This document shows positions 32,964 through 41,741 of a stretch of 64,000 nt of DNA, piece by piece. The notes beneath the pieces were generated by a model. That model was not told the DNA's origin, did not search any database, and saw only the letters and a list, made by a program, of their open reading frames with translations. Numbering within the stretch: the first letter of the stretch is position 1; the number at the start of each line of letters is the position of its first letter. The stretch spans positions 124,001-188,000 of the forward strand of contig CAIWKE010000003.1 of the NCBI GenBank assembly GCA_903913215.1, given 5' to 3'. The position numbers and the translations under genes were made by a program. The DNA comes from an uncultured Holophagaceae bacterium (GTDB lineage Bacteria > Acidobacteriota > Holophagae > Holophagales > Holophagaceae).

Positions 32964-34664
32964 ATGTCCCTGTCAGCAGCCCAGCAATACCTCTCCTTTC
33001 CCCACCTTGAGGCCGACCTGCGGGCGGAACTCGAACCGCTCCTTAAGGCCGCCGAAGCTGGTGACACCAAGGCCATCGCCGAGTTGGAGGACCGCTTCTT
33101 CGAGCCTCTGGCCTTCGGTACTGGGGGACTGCGCGGCTTCATGGCCGCTGGCCTGCGCCGCATGAACCAGCCCAATGTGCGCCGGGCCACCATGGCCCTG
33201 GCGGCGGTCACCCACCTCCACGCCCCCGAGAAGAAGATTGCCGTGGTGGGCTACGACACCCGCATCAAGTCCGATGTATTCGGGGCCGAGGCCGCCGCTG
33301 TGCTGGCCGCTGCGGGCTACCAGGTCTACCTGGGCAGCCGCCCCCTGCCCACGCCCTTCCTTTGTTTCGCCATGAAGGCACTGGGCTCCGCCTGCGGCGC
33401 CATTGTCACCGCCAGTCACAATCCGAAGGAATACAACGGCTACAAGGCCTACAACGATCTGGGCGGCCAGCTGGTGGAGCCCTGGGATGCCGAAGTCGAA
33501 GCCCACATGGCCAGCCTGCCCCTGGTGCCTGAGCCCCCGGTCGCATCCCCGGGCCGCATCCTGCCCATTCCCGCCGAAATTGAAGAGGCCTACCTAGCCC
33601 TAGGCCTGGGCCTGCGGCAGCATCCCAGCGAGTTCGTGCCGGCGCGCATCGTCTACACCCCCTTCCACGGCACCGGCGTCGCCTTCGTGCCCACCCTCTT
33701 CGAGCGCGCGGGTATCCCCCTCACGGTGAGCCCCAGCCAGGGAATCCAGGACGGCACCTTCCCCACCGCCCCCCGGCCCAACCCCGAAGAGCTGGCGGCC
33801 TATGCCGCCCCCCTGGCGGAAGCGGCGGCCATGGACGCGGAACTGGTCCTGGCCAATGATCCTGATGCGGATCGCATCGGCGTGGTGGCAAAGCGCAACG
33901 GAGCCTGGGAGCTCATGAGCGGCAATGACCTTGCGGCCATCACCCTGGACTATCTCTGCTCCGAGAAGGGCAAGCAGGGGGCCGTGGTGAGCACCGTGGT
34001 CACCTCCGACTTCCTGGCCGCCGTGGCCCGGCACCACGCCCTGCCTGTGGTCTGGACCCTCACGGGCTTCAAGAACATCGCCGTCTGCATGGACCGCCTG
34101 GAAGCTCTGGGCGAGGCCTTCGCCTTCAGCGCCGAGGAGAGTTACGGCATGCTGCTGCTCCCCAGCCTGCGCGACAAGGACGGCGTCACGGCGGCCCTGG
34201 TGGTGGCTGAGATGGCCGGCCACTACAAGTCCCGCCGCATGTCACTCTTCGACGCCGTGGACGCCCTCATGACCCGCGTGGGCACCTACCAGAACCGCCT
34301 GGTGAACCTGGAGGATCCCCGCCCGGGTGGCGCCAAGCGCTTTGCCGAGGCCATGGAGCGTATCCGCACCGCGGGGCTGGCCCGCCTAGGTGGTGAGCGG
34401 GTGGTGAGCTGGGAGGACTTCCAGAGCGGTCAGTGGCATGGTGAGGGGCGCACGGAGACCATCCTGGACCGCCCGGACAACAAGGTGGCCGCCCTGCCCA
34501 TCCCCCGCAGCAACGTGCTCAAGTTCCGCCTGGAGAGCGGCGCCTTCGCCGCCTTCCGCCCCAGCGGCACCGAACCCAAGCTGAAGGTCTACATCCAGGC
34601 CTGTGGTGATGCCACCGTGCTGGACCGTATCGAAGCCGAGGCGCGAGGCCTGCTGGGGCTCTGA
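32964..34664 (+). CDS. Phosphohexomutase of the PGM2/PgcA type
   Basis: 566 residues, alpha-D-phosphohexomutase family: interconverts hexose 1- and 6-phosphates (glucose or mannose). The active-site serine loop TASHNPKEYNGYK contains Ser151; the metal loop is DPDADRIG, the sugar-binding loop EESYG and the phosphate loop RPSGTEPK. The N-terminal 'FGTGGLRG' and the length agree with the long bacterial/eukaryal PGM2-like group rather than the shorter PMM/PGM. Substrate preference cannot be fixed from sequence. A strong hairpin terminator follows at 34789. Confidence 0.9.
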   Translation: MSLSAAQQYLSFPHLEADLRAELEPLLKAAEAGDTKAIAELEDRFFEPLAFGTGGLRGFMAAGLRRMNQPNVRRATMALAAVTHLHAPEKKIAVVGYDTRIKSDVFGAEAAAVLAAAGYQVYLGSRPLPTPFLCFAMKALGSACGAIVTASHNPKEYNGYKAYNDLGGQLVEPWDAEVEAHMASLPLVPEPPVASPGRILPIPAEIEEAYLALGLGLRQHPSEFVPARIVYTPFHGTGVAFVPTLFERAGIPLTVSPSQGIQDGTFPTAPRPNPEELAAYAAPLAEAAAMDAELVLANDPDADRIGVVAKRNGAWELMSGNDLAAITLDYLCSEKGKQGAVVSTVVTSDFLAAVARHHALPVVWTLTGFKNIAVCMDRLEALGEAFAFSAEESYGMLLLPSLRDKDGVTAALVVAEMAGHYKSRRMSLFDAVDALMTRVGTYQNRLVNLEDPRPGGAKRFAEAMERIRTAGLARLGGERVVSWEDFQSGQWHGEGRTETILDRPDNKVAALPIPRSNVLKFRLESGAFAAFRPSGTEPKLKVYIQACGDATVLDRIEAEARGLLGL

Positions 34665-34788
34665 GGCTGAACCCACCCCGGACCTTGAGGCTGCTTCACG
34701 ATGGTTCTGGAAGAAAAGCCGACCACCGGCTTTGCCGGCGTTGGGCGCGGGCCCCCGGGGGGGTGCGCGCAGCGTGGAACCCCCGGAC

Positions 34789-34824
34789 AACGAAAAGCGG
34801 CGCCTCTCGGCGCCGCTTTTCGTT
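34789..34824. terminator. Bidirectional hairpin terminator (phosphohexomutase / small cytochrome)
   Basis: AACGAAAAGCGGCGCC at 34789-34804 pairs perfectly with 34809-34824 around a TCTC loop (16 bp). Each arm ends in a CTTTTCG run when transcribed, so it can stop the plus-strand mutase gene and the minus-strand cytochrome operon. Confidence 0.85.
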
Positions 34825-34838
34825 CAAGAGAAGTAGGA

Positions 34839-35072
34839 CTACTTCTTCTTGGTGGTGGTGAACTTGCCGTCAGCGAAGCCGTGGCAATCCTTGCACTGGG
34901 CTTCCTTGTACTTGGGGAACATCTTGGCGGCGGCGGGGACGAACTTCTTGTCCTTGGGGGCGCCCTCGTGGCAAACGGTGCACTTGGCGCCCTTCACGGT
35001 GGTGGGCTTGGCGCTGGCAACAGGGGCCAGGGCGAGGAGGAGGGCGGCGGTCAGCAGGGTGAGGCGGCGCAT
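34839..35072 (-). CDS. Small diheme c-type cytochrome
   Basis: 77 residues from the ATG at 35072: a clean signal peptide (MRRLTLLTAALLLALAPVASA), then about 56 mature residues with two CxxCH haem sites (CTVCHE and CKDCHG) and a Lys-rich end. The charge and size suggest a periplasmic electron shuttle. An AGGAGC ribosome-binding site precedes the ATG; the longer open frame to 35171 runs through a promoter-like region and is not likely. It has a -24/-12 promoter-like site about 40 bp upstream and is the last gene before the terminator at 34789. It probably takes electrons from the adjacent 11-heme membrane cytochromes. Confidence 0.88.
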   Translation of the reverse strand: MRRLTLLTAALLLALAPVASAKPTTVKGAKCTVCHEGAPKDKKFVPAAAKMFPKYKEAQCKDCHGFADGKFTTTKKK

Positions 35073-35112
35073 GGTAGCTCCTGATGGGGGACTCGGATCG
35101 AGTCGAGGTGAA

Positions 35113-35130
35113 GTTGCAATCGGTGTTCCA
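35113..35130 (-). promoter_or_regulatory. Sigma-54-type -24/-12 promoter of the diheme cytochrome gene
   Basis: Read on the minus strand: TGGAACACCGATTGCAAC. GG and GC are spaced as in the sigma-54 consensus TGGCACG-N4-TTGC. The predicted transcript starts near 35104, giving about 32 nt of leader that begins with a GACTCG-GAT-CGAGTC hairpin (35090-35104). A second, related site precedes the other small cytochrome at 39951. Confidence 0.6.
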
Positions 35131-35189
35131 GAAAGAAGTCTGGAAGCTGACCGGAGGGAAGTCAATGACAAGAGTCACGAGAACGTCAT

Positions 35190-35242
35190 GGGCACTGTCT
35201 GATTATCGGGAGACCCTCCCGATTTGCAATCAGACAGTGCCC
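35190..35242. repeat. Long nested hairpin between cytochrome genes
   Basis: An outer 15-bp perfect repeat (GGGCACTGTCTGATT at 35190-35204 with 35228-35242) encloses an inner 8-bp repeat (ATCGGGAG at 35205-35212 with 35216-35223). Only a 3-nt loop and a 4-nt bulge are unpaired. It lies 27 bp after the 11-heme gene stop. There is no terminal T-run, so it may stabilise or process the mRNA, or be a REP-like element. Confidence 0.8.
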
Positions 35243-35268
35243 AGTGCGTCAGAACTCAGGCAGGGACT

Positions 35269-37449
35269 CTAGCCGACGTGGCCGAGACGCGACACCATGG
35301 CGTAGATGATGAGGACCAGGAGTACGAGGCCCAGGCCGAAGAAGATGTAGCCGGCGGCCCGCGCGATGCCCTTCCAGGCCTCCCACTCGTCCTTGACCCG
35401 GTAGTCCTCGAGGCGGCCTTCTGCCACAAGCCGGTCATACCAGCGCTTGCGCTCGTGGATCATCTCGGACTTTGAAATGCGGCCCGAGAAGATCACGGTG
35501 TCCATGGGGAACTTCTCCAACCGGAAGTGGGTGTTGAAGAAGTGGACAGTGAAGATGAAGCCCGAAGCCAGCAGGGCTTCATCCGAGTGGATGATGAGCG
35601 AGACATTGATCATCCAGCCGGGCATGAACTTGCTGAAGAAGACCGGGAACCACATGATCAGGCCCGAGACGCCGATGGCGAAGACACCCCAGAACACGGC
35701 CAAGTAGTCGAACTTCTCGAAGTAGGTCCAGCGGTCGAACTCGGGCTTGGGGCCCTTGCCGAAGAACCAGCGGTTGTGGTCGATGAACTCCTTGAGATCC
35801 TGCTTGGTGGGGATCATGGAGTCCGGGTGGGCGATGGCGGCGAAGATCCGCTTGGGCTCGAAGACACCAGTCTCGGGATTGCGCAAGTAGCCGCGCTTCT
35901 TCCAGAGGAAGGACAGGGTGGTACTCACGTGAAGCACGAAGTAGACGAAGGTGACCACCGCGCCGAAGTGGTGCAGCGTGCGGGCCACCTCGGCGCCGCC
36001 GAAGAAGCCGAAGATCGCCTTGGCCCAGTCCGTGTAGTAGAACTTCAGCGGCATGCCGGTGATGGTCAGCAGCAGGAAGCTGGTCACCACCAGGATGTGC
36101 AGGAAGCGCTCGAAGGGTTGGAAGCGGGTGTACTGAACGTCGTCCGCCAGGATCTTGGCCTTGGCCTCGCGGAACTGCTTGGAGTCATGGCGGTAGAGCC
36201 AGATGGAGCGGAAGAGCCAGAGCAGGGTGTGCACGCCGAATATGCTGAAGGTGATGACCAGCAGCGCGGTCATGACGATGAAAACGTAGTTGAGCAGGGG
36301 GAAGTTCTTTCGGTCCATGGGATTGGCATGGGGCGCGTAGCGGGCGAAGCTGGCATTGGCCTTGGGGTGGCACTGCCTGCAGGTGTTGACGATGTTGCCG
36401 GCAGAGAGGCGGGAGTTGGGATCCGCGACCGGCAGGACGTCATGGTGGCCGTGGCAGTCGTAGCAGGCAGCCACGTCGCTGGCGTTGTTCGTCTTGCCGA
36501 GGGCCATGGCCTTGCCGTGGTAGGTGTCGCGGTAGTGCTCCAGCCGCTCCGCGTGGCACTTGCCGCAGATCATGTCGCTGCCGGCCTTGAAGTGGCCGCT
36601 GACGGGGGTCTCGATGGAGTGGGCCGAGTGGCACTGGATGCAGACAGGGCCGCGGGGGTCGCCCTTGGCCAGGAGCTGCCCGTGGATGCTCTTGTTGTAG
36701 ACCTCTTCGACCGTGACGTGGCACTTGCCACAGGTCTTGGCCACGTTGGCGTGGTTGATGGGCGAGCTGCGGTCCACGCTGCGCTTGATGTCATGGATGC
36801 CATGGCAGTCGTTGCAGCTGGGGGCCACGATGAGTCCCTTCACCAGCAGGGCCTTGCCATGGATGCTCTCCATGTACTGGGCGCCCACGGAGGGGTAGCG
36901 CATCTTGTACTCGTCCGAGATGGCCTTGTTGGCGTGGCAGGCAGCGCACGTCTTGGGCAGGTTCATCTTGTAGACGGGTGAATCGGTCTGGTGCACGGGG
37001 AAGATGTAGTGGTTCCCGTGGCAGCTGGTGCAGGTGGCCGCGGCTGAGGAGCCCAGGGCCTGGCTCATGCCGTGGATGCTGGTCTGGTAGATCTTGTCTT
37101 CACCGGCGTGGCAGTTCCCGCAGTGGACCTTGCCGGGCGGGTTGGTGCCACCGGAGTGATCGTCCTTCAGGTCCGCATGGCAGTCCTTGCACTTCAGGGA
37201 CGCATGGACGGCCTTGCCGAACTTGGCCTCATCGACGAAGAGGGACTTGGGCTGGCCGCCCTGTACTTCCTTCGTCATGGTCGTATCGCTGTGGCAGTCG
37301 AAGCAGCTTTCCTTGGCCTTCTCCTTGGCGGGAGCGGCCTGCAGGGGCGCCAGGGCCAGGACCAACCCGGCCACGAGGGCAACCAGGAAGTGGCCCGTGC
37401 GAGGCCGGGCGGAGCTGATGTCCGGGAGGACGGGTGCAGTTCGGGTCAT
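35269..37449 (-). CDS. 11-heme cytochrome c / b-type membrane quinol oxidoreductase (CbcL-like)
   Basis: 726 residues. A signal or anchor segment (about 19-40) is followed by a periplasmic domain with eleven CxxCH sites (CFDCH, CKDCH, CGNCH, CTSCH, CAACH, CNDCH, CGKCH, CIQCH, CGKCH, CYDCH, CRQCH). A C-terminal part with five to six membrane helices and paired histidines (FLHIL, LHHFG, LHVS, IHSDE, VHFFNTHF) is expected to hold b haems as in formate dehydrogenase gamma/cytochrome b561. The domain order matches Geobacter CbcL, a menaquinol-oxidising inner-membrane protein used for metal reduction. It likely moves electrons from menaquinol to periplasmic cytochromes. Follows the second 11-heme gene by 52 bp, in one operon. 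Confidence 0.88.
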   Translation of the reverse strand: MTRTAPVLPDISSARPRTGHFLVALVAGLVLALAPLQAAPAKEKAKESCFDCHSDTTMTKEVQGGQPKSLFVDEAKFGKAVHASLKCKDCHADLKDDHSGGTNPPGKVHCGNCHAGEDKIYQTSIHGMSQALGSSAAATCTSCHGNHYIFPVHQTDSPVYKMNLPKTCAACHANKAISDEYKMRYPSVGAQYMESIHGKALLVKGLIVAPSCNDCHGIHDIKRSVDRSSPINHANVAKTCGKCHVTVEEVYNKSIHGQLLAKGDPRGPVCIQCHSAHSIETPVSGHFKAGSDMICGKCHAERLEHYRDTYHGKAMALGKTNNASDVAACYDCHGHHDVLPVADPNSRLSAGNIVNTCRQCHPKANASFARYAPHANPMDRKNFPLLNYVFIVMTALLVITFSIFGVHTLLWLFRSIWLYRHDSKQFREAKAKILADDVQYTRFQPFERFLHILVVTSFLLLTITGMPLKFYYTDWAKAIFGFFGGAEVARTLHHFGAVVTFVYFVLHVSTTLSFLWKKRGYLRNPETGVFEPKRIFAAIAHPDSMIPTKQDLKEFIDHNRWFFGKGPKPEFDRWTYFEKFDYLAVFWGVFAIGVSGLIMWFPVFFSKFMPGWMINVSLIIHSDEALLASGFIFTVHFFNTHFRLEKFPMDTVIFSGRISKSEMIHERKRWYDRLVAEGRLEDYRVKDEWEAWKGIARAAGYIFFGLGLVLLVLIIYAMVSRLGHVG

Positions 37450-37501
37450 GGGACGTTCCTGTAATGAATGGAAGTAAAGCTGGGGGGGATCCGGAAGGAT
37501 A

Positions 37502-39379
37502 TCAGTGCTGGTCGGACTTGGGCTGATCAGCCTTGGCGTCCTGCGCTTCCACAGTCTTGCGGTAGTACTCGGGCCGAGTCATGCGGACATGGTCTGCCGG
37601 GGCCTTGCCTGTAAGCCAGGCCAGGTCCATGGGATAGACATCGGGATCGAAGATCACAAGGTACCAGTGCCACACAAGGATGGACAGGGTGGCCAGGATG
37701 GCTTCATACCAGTGGGCCGCCGTGGCCGCGTCCATGACCCAGGTGGGGAAGAAGCGCAGGCTCAGGTTCTGGGCCCAGAGGATGAGGCCCGTGACAGCCA
37801 TGACGATGGTGCCCCACATGAAAGCCCAGTACTCCATCTTCTCGGCGTAGCCGAACATCCCGAAGGTGGGGCGGTCGTTGATGAGGCCCAGGTTGAACCG
37901 GATCATGTTGAACATGTCCATGGCGTCCTGGAAGGTGGGCAGCAGTTCGAAGAGGATGACGCGATCGCGGCGGTTCAGGGCCAGGTGGATGAAGTGGATC
38001 ACCGTGGCCGCGATCATCACGACGGCGGCGATGCGGTGCACCACGCCCCGCAGGTGCGAGGTGGGGTCCAGGCTGCGGAACAGCTGCACCCAGGTGGAAT
38101 CCGGGAACTTCAGGGCAAAGCCCGTGACCACCAGGGAGATGAAGGTGACCATCACCATGGCGTGAGTAATGCGGAAGGTGCGGTTCATGCGGGGGAAGCC
38201 CTCATGACTGCCGCCGTGATGGGGTCCGCGGCGCAGCTTGGCCAGCCAGTCCAGGCCGTTGTGGAGGAGCATGAAGCCGATCGTCATTGGGATCAGGGCG
38301 TAGTAGGCCAGTCGGATCCAACGCACCATGGAATGCTCCGCACCGCCAGCCGTGCGCACGTGCACGCGACCACGGGAGATCTTCTCGCCCAGGCCCGGGT
38401 GGCACTGGCCGCAGGTCTGTTTCAGATTGGCGGGGTTGATGGTGGAGCGGATGTCGGCAGAGGGCAGGATGTTGTGGATGCCATGGCAGGAGGCGCAGTT
38501 GGCGGCGGTCTTCTGGCCGCCCCGCACGGCCAAGCCGTGGAAGCTGTCCTGGTAGGCAGGCACCTTGTCGCCAAAGCTGTAGCGGGCGTTCAGGCGCTCG
38601 TCCCCGTGGCAGCGGCCGCAAGTGACCGCGGAGACGCGGGCCGCGTTCACCAGGGAGCCGGCTTCTGTAGGTGCCAGGATGCTGTGCTCACCGTGGCAGC
38701 CGGTGCAGGTGGGGGAATCCTTGGAGCCCCGCTTCACGGCCAGGCCATGGACGCTCTCGGTATAGACGGTCTGGACTTCGTTGTGGCAGACACCGCAGGT
38801 GTCGGCCACGTTGGCCCGGTTCACCTTGGCCTGCGGGTCGGTGGAGGCGAGGATGTCATGGCTGCCGTGGCAATCCGAGCAGGAGGCGGCGCTCAGATTC
38901 CCCTTGGCCACCTCGCGGCCATGGATGCTGAGGCGGTAGGCCTCTACCGGCTTGGCGAAGGGAATGTTGTGCTTGGTCAGGAACTCGGGATTGGAGTGGC
39001 AGGAGGCGCAGGTGTCGGCCAGATGCTGCTTGGCCACGGGCGAGGCGGCATCCTTCACGGAAACGATCTGGTGGGCCGCGCCGTGGCAGGACTTGCAGGT
39101 GGCGGCGTCGATCATCCCGGCACTCTTGGCCTTTCCGTGCACGCTCTTGCTGTAGGCCTTCACCTGGTCGGCGTGGCAGGTGGCGCAAGCCACGGGAGCC
39201 ACTTTGTCTGCATGGGGGACGCGGGTGACGCTCGCGTGACAGTCCGTGCAGCCCAGGGAGCCATGCATGGTTGTGGCGAACTTGGCCAAGTCCACGTCGT
39301 GGCAGCCGATGCACTCCTTCGCGCTGGGGGGCGCGGCGGCGAGCACAACGGATAGCAGTCCAGCCAAGAGCAGACGCAT
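37502..39379 (-). CDS. Second 11-heme cytochrome c / b-type membrane protein (CbcL-like)
   Basis: 625 residues. Signal peptide MRLLLAGLLSVVLAAAPPSA; eleven CxxCH sites within residues about 23-330 (CIGCH, CTDCH, CATCH, CKSCH, CASCH, CSDCH, CGVCH, CTGCH, CGRCH, CASCH, CGQCH); then four or five membrane helices with His residues (LLHNGLDWL, 'ITHAMVMVTF', 'VVHRIAAVVMIAATVIHFIHLALN', 'WHWYLVIF') suited to two b haems. It is a paralog in layout of the downstream gene but clearly diverged. The cytoplasmic tail is Lys/Asp/Gln-rich. First gene of the operon; a palindrome like a CRP/FNR site lies about 60 bp upstream. Two such proteins may serve different redox potentials. Confidence 0.88.
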   Translation of the reverse strand: MRLLLAGLLSVVLAAAPPSAKECIGCHDVDLAKFATTMHGSLGCTDCHASVTRVPHADKVAPVACATCHADQVKAYSKSVHGKAKSAGMIDAATCKSCHGAAHQIVSVKDAASPVAKQHLADTCASCHSNPEFLTKHNIPFAKPVEAYRLSIHGREVAKGNLSAASCSDCHGSHDILASTDPQAKVNRANVADTCGVCHNEVQTVYTESVHGLAVKRGSKDSPTCTGCHGEHSILAPTEAGSLVNAARVSAVTCGRCHGDERLNARYSFGDKVPAYQDSFHGLAVRGGQKTAANCASCHGIHNILPSADIRSTINPANLKQTCGQCHPGLGEKISRGRVHVRTAGGAEHSMVRWIRLAYYALIPMTIGFMLLHNGLDWLAKLRRGPHHGGSHEGFPRMNRTFRITHAMVMVTFISLVVTGFALKFPDSTWVQLFRSLDPTSHLRGVVHRIAAVVMIAATVIHFIHLALNRRDRVILFELLPTFQDAMDMFNMIRFNLGLINDRPTFGMFGYAEKMEYWAFMWGTIVMAVTGLILWAQNLSLRFFPTWVMDAATAAHWYEAILATLSILVWHWYLVIFDPDVYPMDLAWLTGKAPADHVRMTRPEYYRKTVEAQDAKADQPKSDQH

Positions 39380-39438
39380 AACTACCTCACAAGTCCTTTA
39401 TACCTTATCCAGGATTGGAGGGGGTGTGTGGAGCGCCG

Positions 39439-39452
39439 GTGATCTGGATCAC
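39439..39452. promoter_or_regulatory. CRP/FNR-like palindrome upstream of the 11-heme operon
   Basis: GTGATCTGGATCAC: two GTGATC arms in inverted orientation around TG, close to the CRP/FNR-family pattern TGTGA-N6-TCACA. On the minus strand TATAAA (complement of 39397-39402) lies about 40 bp closer to the gene and could be the -10 element. A redox or cAMP-type regulator of respiration is the natural candidate; no such regulator gene is in the window. Confidence 0.5.
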
Positions 39453-39586
39453 GACATTAGTATTGAATCCCTAAATGCTTCTATAGCCTTTTATTTATTG
39501 AAATGGACAACATAAGCCCGCTTCCGGTTGGCCCAGCCTCTGTCACCACAGGGTCACAGTGGATCCTGGCCCAGGTTCCGTACAGA

Positions 39587-39618
39587 AAAGCACCGGATGG
39601 AAACCCATCCGGTGCTTT
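39587..39618 (-). terminator. Hairpin terminator of the monoheme cytochrome gene
   Basis: AAAGCACCGGATGG at 39587-39600 pairs perfectly with 39605-39618 around a 4-nt loop (14 bp). In minus-strand RNA the hairpin is followed by TCTGTACGG after a GCTTT end. It lies about 23 bp past the stop of the 85-aa cytochrome. Confidence 0.75.
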
Positions 39619-39640
39619 CTAAGGCTTGAATATCGGTAGG

Positions 39641-39898
39641 TTAGTTGCCCTTGTATTCCTTGAGCCAGTTGAGATCCACCTCGGCGGCCTTCTTGTCGGC
39701 CTTCATCTTGAGGAGGAATTTACCGCGCTCGTTGGCAGCGTGGGCATCCTTCTTGGGCATGGCATCGACGTGGCAGGACTTGCAGCTGGTGATTTCGGTG
39801 AAGCCCAGCTTCTTCGCCTGACCGACGAAGGGGGCCTTGGCCTGAGCGGGCACAGCAAGAATCAGCGCCGCGGCAGCGATGAGAATGGCAACACGCAT
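39641..39898 (-). CDS. Small monoheme c-type cytochrome
   Basis: 85 residues from the ATG at 39898: signal peptide (MRVAILIAAAALILAVPAQA), then 65 mature residues with one CxxCH (CKSCH) and many lysines. Probably a soluble periplasmic electron carrier. The leader resembles that of the diheme gene at 34839: same 'CCCCCATCAGGAG' around the ribosome-binding site, a hairpin (39916-39932) and a -24/-12 promoter-like site. It is separated from the 11-heme operon by its own terminator, so it is transcribed alone. Confidence 0.85.
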   Translation of the reverse strand: MRVAILIAAAALILAVPAQAKAPFVGQAKKLGFTEITSCKSCHVDAMPKKDAHAANERGKFLLKMKADKKAAEVDLNWLKEYKGN

Positions 39899-39950
39899 GG
39901 TGTCTCCTGATGGGGGTTCCGCAGAGCGGAACGGGTTGGACAATGTCGAG

Positions 39951-39968
39951 GTTGCAATAAGGGTACCC
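39951..39968 (-). promoter_or_regulatory. Sigma-54-type -24/-12 promoter of the monoheme cytochrome gene
   Basis: Minus strand GGGTACCCTTATTGCAAC: GG (39967-39966) and GC (39955-39954) have the sigma-54 spacing, and the TTGCAAC end is identical to that before the diheme cytochrome. The predicted start near 39942 gives about 44 nt of leader with a GTTCCGC-AGA-GCGGAAC hairpin. Confidence 0.55.
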
Positions 39969-40010
39969 CGTTTGGGGCAGTGTTCCAACCCCCGCTTGAT
40001 ATCCAATGAC

Positions 40011-41666
<1,656 letters not shown>

Positions 41667-41741
41667 AGGTCCTCCTATCCAACCACCTTATCGCCTATAG
41701 AGGCCTGGGGATACACTTACGGATTCTTACCGTGGAGCCCC

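Noticed and set aside
38328-38555. Short plus-strand frame within the cytochrome genes
   Set aside because: Antisense shadow of an 11-heme cytochrome gene; no independent evidence.
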